From positions 1 to 19,190 of the forward strand of contig CAZFIJ010000061.1 of NCBI GenBank assembly GCA_964519515.1: a stretch of 19,190 nucleotides of DNA, in the 5' to 3' direction. This document shows, piece after piece, positions 1 through 7,607 of the stretch. A program made the position numbers and the translations under genes. The notes under the pieces are model-generated. The model was not told the DNA's origin. It ran no database searches and was given only the letters and a program-made list of their open reading frames with translations. Every line of letters begins with the position of its first letter. Position 1 is the stretch's first letter. Source of the stretch: Korarchaeum sp964519515. GTDB taxonomy: Archaea; Korarchaeota; Korarchaeia; Korarchaeales; Korarchaeaceae.

Positions 1-1136
1 CTGACGCATGCTACCTCTCCAGCTGCCCAAAGACCTCTCACTGGAGTAGCGCCGTAGGTATCGGTATGAACGCCTCCCATCGAGTAATGAGCTACTGGCC
101 TGATAGGTATCGGTTCCTCAACTGGGTCGACGCCAGCAAACTCTATAGCTATCTCCCTCACATCAGGTAACCTTTCATTTATCTTGTCCTCTCCTAAATG
201 CCTCAAATCTAACAAAACATAATCTAGCCCTCCTGGACCCTTGAAGCCCCTCCCTTCCAATATCTCAGTCATCTCAGCCTTTGAAACGACATCTCTCGGT
301 GCTAATTCCATTTTCTCTGGCGCATATCTGCTCATGAACCTCTCTCCCTTATTATTTATGAGGTAGCCCCCTTCTCCTCTCGCTGCTTCCGTTATGAGTA
401 TACCTGAGGGCACTAGACCAGTCGGGTGGAACTGGAAGAACTCCATGTCCTTCAGTGGTAGCCCGGCTCTGTAAGCCATGCTCATCCCATCGGCTGTTGA
501 GGAGTGGGAGTAAGTTGTGAATGAGAATAATCTTCCTGCACCTCCAGTAGCTAAGATCCCAGATTTCGCATTAAATACATAGAAGTCTCCGCTTTTCAAT
601 TCAATTGCAGTCACTCCCTTGAACTCATTGTCCTCTACGAGCAGGGAGGTTACGAAGAACTCATGGTAAAATTTTATACCATCATATTTAAGTGCTGTAT
701 CGTAGAGCGTATGCATAGCGTATAGCCCCGTTTTATCTGCTGCGAAGCATGCCCTTGGGAAACTATGTCCACCAAAGGGCCTCTGAGCGATCCTCCCATC
801 ACTCCTTCTAGCCCAGGGCATCCCCCAATGCTCTAATTGGTAGATCTCCTGGGGTGCGAGCCTCACGAAAAGCTCTACTGCGTCCTGATCCGCGAGCCAT
901 GCCGCACCCTTAATAGTATCATAGGCGTGGAGATCGAAGCTATCCCCTTCATCTGGATAGAGAACAGCCCCCGTGCCACCTGCATAAGCTACAGAATGAG
1001 ATCTCATCGCATGGACTTTCGTAACGACACTCACATTCAACTTGTCGTTACTCCTTCTTGCGGCCTCAATGGCTGCTCTCAAACCGGCTAATCCTGATCC
1101 TATAATAACGACATCGCTCTCTATTACCTCCGCCAA
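1..1136 (-). CDS. Succinate dehydrogenase/fumarate reductase flavoprotein subunit (C-terminus cut by window edge)
   Basis: FAD-containing catalytic subunit that interconverts succinate and fumarate and passes electrons to an iron-sulfur subunit and the quinone pool. About 378 N-terminal residues are visible. The sequence shows an N-terminal dinucleotide-binding GSGLAG (residues 13-18), RSHS with the histidine (about residue 47) expected to carry covalent FAD, FHPTG (about 236-240) and TEAARGEGG of the substrate site, and GGV near the window edge. I chose a TTG start because an in-frame stop lies just upstream and GGGAGGG sits about 8 bases before it. The gene is divergent from the Rieske/cytochrome b operon. 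Succinate dehydrogenase and fumarate reductase cannot be told apart from this subunit; the partner subunits are outside the window. Confidence 0.93.
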   Translation of the reverse strand, partial: MAEVIESDVVIIGSGLAGLRAAIEAARRSNDKLNVSVVTKVHAMRSHSVAYAGGTGAVLYPDEGDSFDLHAYDTIKGAAWLADQDAVELFVRLAPQEIYQLEHWGMPWARRSDGRIAQRPFGGHSFPRACFAADKTGLYAMHTLYDTALKYDGIKFYHEFFVTSLLVEDNEFKGVTAIELKSGDFYVFNAKSGILATGGAGRLFSFTTYSHSSTADGMSMAYRAGLPLKDMEFFQFHPTGLVPSGILITEAARGEGGYLINNKGERFMSRYAPEKMELAPRDVVSKAEMTEILEGRGFKGPGGLDYVLLDLRHLGEDKINERLPDVREIAIEFAGVDPVEEPIPIRPVAHYSMGGVHTDTYGATPVRGLWAAGEVACV

Positions 1137-1353
1137 GGCGTTACCCTCCCATCTACGGGTAATTCATTTATCAATTTTCAGGTTAGTCAATAAGATAAAT
1201 GTTTCGCCCACTACTTCTATAAATTTATTTTTGATTAGGCATTTTATTTAATAAAATTTTTATTTATGATGAAATTTATATATATGATATTTCATTAAAA
1301 TCGAGTAGTAATTTTAATATTTTTTAGTTACGCCACCTCTCAGGGGGATAGGG
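1137..1353. promoter_or_regulatory. A/T-rich divergent promoter region
   Basis: This spacer separates the leftward flavoprotein gene from the rightward Rieske/cytochrome b operon. A run of T and A around 1314-1326 is placed to act as a TATA box for a start site just before the 53-residue ORF at 1354. On the minus strand a TTGATAAAT-like element near 1165-1175 could serve the flavoprotein gene. Further A/T-rich stretches fill 1220-1300. No gene is seen here; element assignment is by spacing only. Confidence 0.45.
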
Positions 1354-1515
1354 ATGAATGTACATCCTCTCTACTCTATAATGGACACGATGCTTCAAGC
1401 AAAAATAGGAACAGTTGAACAGCTCTGGATATGTGTTGGTTTATTTGCTGTATTCATCATAGGGTTAGTGATATATTATTGCTACTCGAAGAGCTTAGGA
1501 TTTCCCGAGGGGTGA
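1354..1515 (+). CDS. Small single-pass membrane protein, first gene of the Rieske/cytochrome b operon
   Basis: A 53-residue ORF that starts with ATG directly after GGGGGATAGGG, a strong ribosome binding site, and ends in TGATG, so that its stop overlaps the first possible ATG of the Rieske gene. The product has a short polar N-terminus and one predicted membrane helix at about residues 24-43 (from LWICVGLFAVF to YYCY), followed by a short tail ending in GFPEG. There are two cysteines but no CxxCH haem motif. I do not recognise the family. Its position as leading, translationally coupled cistron suggests a small accessory or assembly subunit of the Rieske/cytochrome b complex, which is inference. 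Confidence 0.68.
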   Translation: MNVHPLYSIMDTMLQAKIGTVEQLWICVGLFAVFIIGLVIYYCYSKSLGFPEG

Positions 1516-1520
1516 TGCGG

Positions 1521-2024
1521 ATGGTAGAGATGACGAGGAGGGATTTCATAAAGGCGAGTGTCGTGACATCAGTAGCTCTAGCTGCTGCATCTCTCGGGAT
1601 TCCCCTGATCCAATACATTTCCTCTGAACGCGTAGTCACTGGGAAGATAGGGGCTGGGTCGAGCTCTCTACCGCTCAAGATAGCTAACATAAACGATCTA
1701 GAGCCTGACTCTCAAATACAATTCACGATGCCCCTCAATCCAGATGGTAGTAGGGGTCAGCACCCGGCTATTCTAATAAGGCTCAGGCCTGAGCTAGCTC
1801 AGAGAGCTGGCACTGAACTGAAGGCCTTCAGCGCTATCTGCCCTCATTTAGGATGCTTAGTTCACTTGGAGGAGAATGACGACATATATTGTCCCTGTCA
1901 TGCGGGTTACTTCAGTCCTATCGACGGTGGGGTAATCGCGGGCCCTCCTAAGAAGCCCCTTCCAGAGGTCGAGATAAGGATCGATGAGAACGGAGATATC
2001 TATGCGGAGGGGTGGAAGAAATGA
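1521..2024 (+). CDS. Rieske [2Fe-2S] protein with Tat-type leader
   Basis: Rieske subunit of a quinol-oxidising cytochrome bc-type complex; it takes an electron from quinol at the Qo site. From the chosen start the protein has 167 residues: a Tat-like N-terminus (TRRDFIK at residues 5-11) followed by a hydrophobic segment to about residue 33 that probably remains as a membrane anchor, then the Rieske fold. Cluster ligands are visible as CPHLGC (Cys107, His109) and CPCH (Cys124, His127), with Cys112 and Cys126 placed for the stabilising disulfide. ATG at 1521 fits the GAGGGGTGA ribosome site better than ATG at 1515, which overlaps the preceding stop; an in-frame ATG even farther upstream would run through the small membrane gene and is rejected. 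The stop overlaps the cytochrome b start as ATGA. Confidence 0.95.
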   Translation: MVEMTRRDFIKASVVTSVALAAASLGIPLIQYISSERVVTGKIGAGSSSLPLKIANINDLEPDSQIQFTMPLNPDGSRGQHPAILIRLRPELAQRAGTELKAFSAICPHLGCLVHLEENDDIYCPCHAGYFSPIDGGVIAGPPKKPLPEVEIRIDENGDIYAEGWKK

Positions 2025-3430
2025 GTTGCGAGGAGAGAAGTTGCATATCGAGATTCATTGATTGGTTCATCGATAGATTGGGTATGAAGAGCATCTCAGA
2101 GTTTAAGGTCTATAGACATACATTGCATCCCCTTTACAGCCTAGGAGGACTGACCACTCTGATGTTCGCAATTCTAGGGATCACTGGAATACTACTACTG
2201 ATGTTCTACGTCCCTGTCTTCGGAGAGAGTAATTTAGCCTACGATAGTATAGTCAGGATAATGGAAGAGGTCGCTTACGGATCCGTAATAAGAAGCCTCC
2301 ATAATTATGCAGCTAACCTCATGATACTCCTCTCGATGCTACACTTCCTCAGGGTCTACTTCATGGGGGCTTATAAGAGGCCTCACGAACTGACGTACGT
2401 GATCGGGATACTCGCAGGACTGCTCGCGATATTGGGTGGAGTGACAGGTTACTCGCTCAGGATGGATCACGTAGCCGCTGAGGCGATAAGGATAGGGAAT
2501 ACGCTAGTATCCAACATGCCCGGGGGAAAGTGGATAGCTCCCCTCATATATGGGATAGGTACCTTCGATGAGATAATAGGTAGGTACTTCGCATATCACA
2601 TACTCATAGCGGGGCTCATAGCTTTACTAGCATTACTGCATTTCCTGATGGTTCATGAGCATCACTCCTCCCCACCTTACGATGGCTCAGACCCCGAGCC
2701 AGCAGTTCCATTCTTCCCCAACCATCTATTGACTGAGATCTCAGCGATCTTCGTAGTTTTAGGGGCCCTCATAATACTATCGGCAGCCTTCCCAGCGGAG
2801 CTCGGTCAGAAGTTCCTACCAACTGAAACTCTACCAGTTGGTCAGCCTGAGTGGTACTTAATGGCGATTTATGCTGGGATAAAAACGGGAGTGGATCCAT
2901 TCCTAGCTTTCGCAGTCGTCCCAGGTATACTACTATTGGTGCTCGTCCTAATGCCATGGATAGATCCGACGTATAGCAGGCACCCCAGGAACAGGAGGAT
3001 AGCGACCTTATACGGCTCGATACTCCTCGGAGAATTCGTGGTATTCACGATATATGGGATCCTGACGCCGGGTCAGGAGATCCCGCTCATCTACGCTATA
3101 GCAGTCGGCTCGGCTACAGCTATATTAATAGGGCTACCGGTGGCGAAGTACACTTCGAAGCCCGTTCCGCCTAAGAAGGCCGATAGAGTGAGAAGGGTGA
3201 GACATAGGCCCCAGATATTGAGTCAAGCTAAGTATATCCTATTGATCATCCTGATAGTTCAGGCGATCTCTCTAGCTCTAGGGGTCGACTCTCACTTCCA
3301 GGAGCTCTACTCACTCGCCGCTATATACTTCGGCATCTCGATAATGGCATCTGGATGGATAATATTCATAGCTAAGGTCGTTACAGTAGATATTCCTTAC
3401 ATAACGAGGCAAGTGGAGGTAAAAATATGA
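2021..3430 (+). CDS. Cytochrome b of a bc1-type quinol-oxidising complex
   Basis: Di-haem membrane subunit that bifurcates electrons from quinol, partner of the Rieske protein encoded just upstream. The 469-residue protein carries four haem-ligand histidines at about 94, 108, 193 and 207; both pairs have 13 residues between them, the bc1-style spacing rather than the 13/14 spacing of b6. A QPEWY motif of the Qo site lies at about 275-279. It is one continuous chain with the N-terminal four-helix core, a subunit-IV-like part and extra C-terminal helices to about residue 460. The start is ATG in an ATGA overlap with the Rieske stop, preceded by GGAGGGGTGG; a GTG nine bases upstream is possible. 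No cytochrome c1 or copper protein gene follows, so the electron acceptor is unknown from this window. Confidence 0.95.
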   Translation: MSCEERSCISRFIDWFIDRLGMKSISEFKVYRHTLHPLYSLGGLTTLMFAILGITGILLLMFYVPVFGESNLAYDSIVRIMEEVAYGSVIRSLHNYAANLMILLSMLHFLRVYFMGAYKRPHELTYVIGILAGLLAILGGVTGYSLRMDHVAAEAIRIGNTLVSNMPGGKWIAPLIYGIGTFDEIIGRYFAYHILIAGLIALLALLHFLMVHEHHSSPPYDGSDPEPAVPFFPNHLLTEISAIFVVLGALIILSAAFPAELGQKFLPTETLPVGQPEWYLMAIYAGIKTGVDPFLAFAVVPGILLLVLVLMPWIDPTYSRHPRNRRIATLYGSILLGEFVVFTIYGILTPGQEIPLIYAIAVGSATAILIGLPVAKYTSKPVPPKKADRVRRVRHRPQILSQAKYILLIILIVQAISLALGVDSHFQELYSLAAIYFGISIMASGWIIFIAKVVTVDIPYITRQVEVKI

Positions 3431-3468
3431 AAATAAACCAGCATATCATTTATTCGCCAATCAACTGA

Positions 3469-3481
3469 AATATTTTTTATC
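3469..3481 (+). promoter_or_regulatory. TATA box for the gene at 3500
   Basis: An ATATTTTTTAT stretch lies about 25 bp before the tandem ATGs at 3500 and 3503, so the transcript is probably leaderless or nearly so and separate from the cytochrome b operon. Assignment rests on composition and spacing only. Confidence 0.45.
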
Positions 3482-3499
3482 CCATACTAGAGGCGATCT

Positions 3500-4222
3500 A
3501 TGATGGATCGTGATACTCTACTCCTAATAGGAGTCGTAGTAATCGTCTTGATCGTGCTGGGATCTGTATATACAGTTATGTACAGGGGAGTAGCTCCATC
3601 CCTCCTGGGAACGTATACTGAAGCTCAAAAGACGCAACAGGCATCTCAGCAAGCTACACAAACTCAAGAAGCACCCTTCTCTTTCGGGGACAGATTTCTA
3701 TCGACTAGGGAATTCTCAGTGAATTACGATCTCAAGGTCGATACTAACAAGGTAGGGGAGCTCTCTGTCTATCTCAAGGGAGATAAGTATAGATTAGATC
3801 TCTCGACGGAAAACGCTCAATATGTGATTATAAGATCAGGGAATTCCAATGTAGTATGTTCAAAGGCCGCTGGAGAGGATTGGTTGTGCTTACAGAGCGG
3901 ATCCGTCGAGGAGGCGATCCAATCCACTGGTGAGGAAAACTTGAGGGATCCGGTAGGTGAGGGAAGTGGGCTCAGCTCTCCCTCATACAACGGATCTAGG
4001 AACTACGCTGGTCAGAAGAGCTATTGCTACTACGCGAGGGAGACTTCGGGTGAGCTAGAAGTCCTGAGGGAGATATGCATAACGGACAGAGGAGTCCCAG
4101 TATATTACCTCTACATGGAGAGGGCTAATAACATCATTACTAAGAGAGTTGAAGCAATAGCGAAGACGATCTCCTCCTCCGTTCAGGATAATGTGTTCAA
4201 TCCGCCGGCAGCACCATCTTGA
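3500..4222 (+). CDS. Exported, membrane-anchored four-cysteine protein of unknown function
   Basis: A 240-residue protein with a single N-terminal membrane segment (about residues 8-28), a Gln/Thr-rich low-complexity linker (about 40-58) and a predicted extracytoplasmic domain rich in beta-type sequence (about 66-230). Four cysteines, at 120, 130, 176 and 193, fall in the outer domain and could form two disulfides. The pattern of repeated strands with small polar turns is loosely reminiscent of LolA/LppX-like lipid-binding folds, but I see no diagnostic motif. No lipobox is present. It follows the cytochrome b gene by 69 bp with its own TATA-like element, so a link to the respiratory genes is only positional. 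Start could be 3500 or 3503. Confidence 0.8.
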   Translation: MMDRDTLLLIGVVVIVLIVLGSVYTVMYRGVAPSLLGTYTEAQKTQQASQQATQTQEAPFSFGDRFLSTREFSVNYDLKVDTNKVGELSVYLKGDKYRLDLSTENAQYVIIRSGNSNVVCSKAAGEDWLCLQSGSVEEAIQSTGEENLRDPVGEGSGLSSPSYNGSRNYAGQKSYCYYARETSGELEVLREICITDRGVPVYYLYMERANNIITKRVEAIAKTISSSVQDNVFNPPAAPS

Positions 4223-4290
4223 GCGTATTTTTAAAATTTTTAACATAATTTTCCGAAGATCGTATTGATAAAGCCTGTTGAACGAAATGT

Positions 4291-4299
4291 TTTTTAATT
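4291..4299 (+). promoter_or_regulatory. TATA box for the gene at 4328
   Basis: TTTTTAATT is centred about 33 bp before the ATG at 4328, consistent with a leader of only a few bases and no Shine-Dalgarno site. Spacing-based assignment. Confidence 0.4.
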
Positions 4300-4327
4300 C
4301 AGCTAGCCAATAGACTCTCAGATAACC

Positions 4328-4597
4328 ATGCCGGATTACCCGAGCTTTGAACATGTATATAATGCTATAATGTCTGAGCTCAGGGGGTTCGTTCAAGGCT
4401 CTGAATGTAATATGGATCTTATAAGGGATCTGATATCAAAGTTACCACCCGAAGCGCTCGATCAACTCATCGCCCAACTCAACGAGAACTTGAGGTCGTG
4501 GCTCGAGATGGGCTTGATCTCAGAGGATAGATTGAGGAGAGGGTTAGATAAATTGGAGGAGATAAGGAGGCTATATCCAACTTCGATTCAAAAATAA
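4328..4597 (+). CDS. Small helical protein of unknown function
   Basis: An 89-residue, strongly charged, probably all-helical soluble protein with no cysteine cluster and no membrane segment. Its central part (LISKLPPEALDQLIAQ, then a LEMG(L)-type helix and RRGLDKLEEIRRL) looks like helix-turn-helix packing but matches no DNA-binding family I know. The gene has its own TATA-like element and sits alone between the exported four-cysteine gene and pyrG. The codon use resembles that of its neighbours, which together with the promoter supports a real gene. Function unknown. Confidence 0.7.
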   Translation: MPDYPSFEHVYNAIMSELRGFVQGSECNMDLIRDLISKLPPEALDQLIAQLNENLRSWLEMGLISEDRLRRGLDKLEEIRRLYPTSIQK

Positions 4598-4656
4598 TTC
4601 AGAAATCGAAATTCTATGAAAGAATATCCATTATGGAGAGGTCTCCGCCCTCGTCA

Positions 4657-4668
4657 CTTATTTATTTC
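4657..4668 (+). promoter_or_regulatory. TATA box of pyrG
   Basis: CTTATTTATTTC lies only about 10-15 bp upstream of the first in-frame ATGs (4671, 4677). Transcription starting about 26 bp downstream would begin near the in-frame GTG at 4689, which raises the possibility of a leaderless GTG start. Inference from spacing. Confidence 0.4.
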
Positions 4669-4670
4669 TA

Positions 4671-6314
4671 ATGATCATGAAATGCTCCGTGGACTTCAAG
4701 CTCATACTCGTAACTGGTGGTGTGATAAGCGGGCTCGGTAAAGGTGTAGTAGCTGCATCAATAGGGAAGATAGTCCAATCTAGGGGATTATCTGTCTCAA
4801 TGATAAAGATAGATCCCTATTTGAACCCGGATCCTGGGACCTTGAATCCTATAGAGCATGGAGAGGTATTCATAACTGAGGATGTCTGGAACTTCAGTCC
4901 GGGAGGTGTTGAGTTCAAGATAGCCGAAATAGATGAAGATTTCGGCCATTATGAGAGGTTCCTCGATATAAATATGCACCCCTCTAATAATATAACGAGC
5001 GGCCAAGTGATGTTGAGCGTGATACTAGGGGAGAGGAAGGGACACTATCTCGGGCAGACGATAAGGTTGATCCCTCACGTAACTAACGAGATCAAAAGTA
5101 GGATATACGGAGTGGCTGAAAGAGAGAGGCCTGACGTACTGATCGTAGAACTCGGTGGGACTGTAGGAGATTATGAAGCCATGGCTTTCGTTGAGGCCCT
5201 TAGGCAGCTCAGATTGGAGCTAGGTAGCGGGAATTCTCTACATGTCCACGTTACATACGTGCCTTTCGTTGAAACAGTAGGAGAATTCAAGACGAAGCCA
5301 GCTCAACTATTCTTCAGGGAGATCTTAGCCGCAGGTCTGCCACCGGATATAGTTATCGCTAGGACCTCGTCACCTTTACCGGAAAACGTGAAGAAGAAGC
5401 TAGCTCTCTATGCTAGCGTTCCCCTGAATGCCGTTTTCGATGACCCGAACTTGAGTGTCACTTATGAGCTACCTATATATCTGGAGAATCAAGGATTTGG
5501 TAAGATACTCTCCGAGAAGCTCCACATAGATGGCAGCTCTGATCTGAGCGAGTGGGAGGAGATAGTGACTAAGTTCAAGGTAGGCATCAGGAAGAGGATA
5601 GCGATGGTCGGGAAGTATTGGAGGATGGCAGATGTCTACATCTCTATATTAGAGGCAATTAAACATGCCGGAGCCTCTCTAGGGGTCCTTCCGGAGATAA
5701 TTCCGGTAGATTCTGAGGGTATAGAGAGGGATGATGAACTGGAGAGGATGGAGAGCGCGGATGGGATAGTCTTAACACCTGGTTTCGGATCAAGGGGGAC
5801 TGAGGGGATGATATACGCTGCCTCTTGGGCGCTCAAAAATGGGAAGCCCTTCTTAGGCATATGCTTCGGCGCTCAACTAGCGACAGTAGCTTTCGCTAGG
5901 GAGGTGATGGGTTGGAAGGGCGCTAATTCTACTGAGATAGATGCGAGCACTCCATGGCCCGTAGTCGATCTTCTTCCGGAGCAGAAGGCAATAAAGGAGG
6001 TCGGGGGGACGATGAGGCTCGGAGGACATGAAGTCATATTGCTGGGAGGGAAATTGAGGGCTGCTTACGGGAGGGATAGGATAGTAGAGAGGTTCAGGCA
6101 TAGGTACCACATAATAAGGGAGTACGCTGAGAGGATGGAAGGAGCGGGTTATAAGGTGACGGCTGTCGACCCCTCTGGCGAGATAATAAATGCCTTCGAA
6201 GTTGAAGGGCATCCATATTTCGTCGGAGTTCAGTTCCATCCGGAGTTCAAATCTAGGCCCGGGAGGCCTAGCCCGACATACGTCTCATTTATGGAAGTCG
6301 TTAAAGGGATCTGA
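4671..6314 (+). CDS. pyrG: CTP synthase (glutamine-hydrolysing)
   Basis: Makes CTP from UTP, ATP and glutamine in the cytoplasm. Up to 547 residues: an amidoligase domain with P-loop GGVISGLGKG (about 16-25), KIDPYLNPDPGT, the metal ligands corresponding to E. coli Asp72 and Glu140 (Asp90, Glu160 here), DYE and KTKPAQ of the UTP site, then a class I glutamine amidotransferase domain with nucleophile Cys398 in GICFGAQ and the His523-Glu525 pair in QFHPEF. Compared with the E. coli sequence there are about 12 extra residues between TED (69-71) and DFGHYERF (90 on), beside a metal ligand. Start is uncertain: ATG 4671 and 4677 are in frame, and GTG 4689 fits the TATA spacing best. The 3' end overlaps that of the convergent aminotransferase by 14 bp. 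Confidence 0.97.
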   Translation: MIMKCSVDFKLILVTGGVISGLGKGVVAASIGKIVQSRGLSVSMIKIDPYLNPDPGTLNPIEHGEVFITEDVWNFSPGGVEFKIAEIDEDFGHYERFLDINMHPSNNITSGQVMLSVILGERKGHYLGQTIRLIPHVTNEIKSRIYGVAERERPDVLIVELGGTVGDYEAMAFVEALRQLRLELGSGNSLHVHVTYVPFVETVGEFKTKPAQLFFREILAAGLPPDIVIARTSSPLPENVKKKLALYASVPLNAVFDDPNLSVTYELPIYLENQGFGKILSEKLHIDGSSDLSEWEEIVTKFKVGIRKRIAMVGKYWRMADVYISILEAIKHAGASLGVLPEIIPVDSEGIERDDELERMESADGIVLTPGFGSRGTEGMIYAASWALKNGKPFLGICFGAQLATVAFAREVMGWKGANSTEIDASTPWPVVDLLPEQKAIKEVGGTMRLGGHEVILLGGKLRAAYGRDRIVERFRHRYHIIREYAERMEGAGYKVTAVDPSGEIINAFEVEGHPYFVGVQFHPEFKSRPGRPSPTYVSFMEVVKGI

Positions 6315-7428
6315 AGACGGACTTAGCTACTTTGACAACTTTCTCAACTTCCTCTTCCGTCATGCAGTGATAGAGAGGTAAATATAATATTTCTTCGCAG
6401 AGGGCTTTCGCATTTGGTGTATTTCCGGAAATCTCGAAATCTTCAAATAGTATGCTGAGAAAGTTGTAATATCTATCTTTTAATTTTGAGATCACAGGTT
6501 GTTCTTGCAGAGGCATCGGATAAGCTGCCCTGGCCATAACGCCCTCCTCAGCCAAGAGCTTCAATGCTTTATCCCTCTTCCCTCTCACTCTCACCGGGTA
6601 GAGGTGCCAGACGGGATCGGCCCATTCAGCGACATATGGTGTTTCGACGAAATCTGATAATTCATCCGTGTAAATCGAAGCTATCTCCTTCCTCCTTCTA
6701 TTGAATTCATCCAGTCTCTCGAGCTGGACTAATCCTATTGCAGCGTTTATCTCCGTCATCCTGTAATTGAATCCTATGAAGTGGTGTTCATACTTTGAGG
6801 TCTGCCCCTGATCCCTGATGGCTCTCGCCCTTAAGTATATCTCCTCATCATTCATCGTTATCATACCTCCTTCTCCTGTCGTCATGTTCTTAGTCGGATA
6901 GAAGCTGAAGGCCCCTACTTCACCTATAGCTCCTACTTTCCGGCCCTTGTAGAGGGCTCCATGCGCTTGAGCGCAATCCTCCAAAATTGGGATCTCCCGT
7001 CCCTCTAAAGCATCTCTAATAGCATCTAAATCAGCGGGATGCCCATGTATATGGACAGGTACTACAGCCTTAGTCCTCTCTGAGATCTTCCTCTTGACAT
7101 CGCTCGGATCCATTGTGCCTGTCCTCGGATCGACATCAACGAAGACGGGTTTAGCTCCCGAGAGTATTACGGTCGATGCTGTCGCGAAAAACGAGTAACT
7201 GGGAACTATGACTTCATCCCCGGGTCCGATGCCCATCGCGATAAGCGCTACATGTAATGCAGCTGTACCGTTGGAGACAGCGATAGCATACCTACTCCCC
7301 ACATAGGAGGAGAAGGACCTCTCGAATCTCTCAACGAACTCTCCTTGGGCTAGTTTTCCGGATCTCAAAACCTCAGATACGCTTAAGATCTCCCTCTCAC
7401 CTATGCAAGGTTTTGATATCGGTATCAA
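6301..7428 (-). CDS. DegT/DnrJ/EryC1/StrS-family sugar aminotransferase
   Basis: PLP-dependent enzyme of the family that transaminates keto groups of nucleotide-linked sugars, usually for surface glycans. The 375 residues show SNGTAAL (52-58, cofactor phosphate contact), EDCAQAHGA (150-158, with Asp151 placed to contact the pyridine nitrogen), and SFYPTKN (175-181) with Lys180 as the Schiff-base lysine, followed by GEGG. Full family length. The start is TTG, preceded by a GGGGATC ribosome site about 6 bases upstream and a TTTATCTAA-type TATA element near 7460, suggesting a leader of about 10 bases. Neighbours are CTP synthase (convergent) and, upstream on the same strand, two polyprenol-kinase-like genes, which fits a role in lipid-linked glycan synthesis; the actual sugar substrate cannot be read. 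Confidence 0.93.
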   Translation of the reverse strand: MIPISKPCIGEREILSVSEVLRSGKLAQGEFVERFERSFSSYVGSRYAIAVSNGTAALHVALIAMGIGPGDEVIVPSYSFFATASTVILSGAKPVFVDVDPRTGTMDPSDVKRKISERTKAVVPVHIHGHPADLDAIRDALEGREIPILEDCAQAHGALYKGRKVGAIGEVGAFSFYPTKNMTTGEGGMITMNDEEIYLRARAIRDQGQTSKYEHHFIGFNYRMTEINAAIGLVQLERLDEFNRRRKEIASIYTDELSDFVETPYVAEWADPVWHLYPVRVRGKRDKALKLLAEEGVMARAAYPMPLQEQPVISKLKDRYYNFLSILFEDFEISGNTPNAKALCEEILYLPLYHCMTEEEVEKVVKVAKSVFRSL

Positions 7429-7607
7429 AGCGATCCCCTAGAGCTACCGCTCAGGTTTAGATAAATATTATGACGCGAGTCGAATTCTCTTCATAGTCCT
7501 CCAGATAGACGGTTTCATACTAAAGGCTTTTTGACTTCTCTCACGATAGATAAAGTTTATTGGAGTCAGAGGGATTTCAAGGAGCAATTTTGATGTATGT
7601 CTCAAGA

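Noticed and set aside
837..1251. Plus-strand ORFs of 84 and 69 codons over the left-edge region
   Set aside because: They are shadows of the minus-strand flavoprotein gene, which has strong family motifs through this stretch.
1267..1330. ATGATGA at about 1267 as C box of a C/D sRNA
   Set aside because: No CTGA D box follows at a usable distance and the region is simple A/T-rich promoter-like sequence.
1431..1514. Long N-terminal extension of the Rieske protein
   Set aside because: The extension is a different frame of the 53-residue membrane ORF; the Tat-like RRDFIK leader and ribosome site place the Rieske start at 1515-1521.
4055..4396. Minus-strand ORF of 113 codons
   Set aside because: It lies antisense to the exported protein and the small helical gene, has no recognisable motif and no promoter support.
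5877..6239. Minus-strand ORF of 120 codons inside pyrG
   Set aside because: It is antisense to the conserved glutamine amidotransferase domain and looks like a chance open frame.
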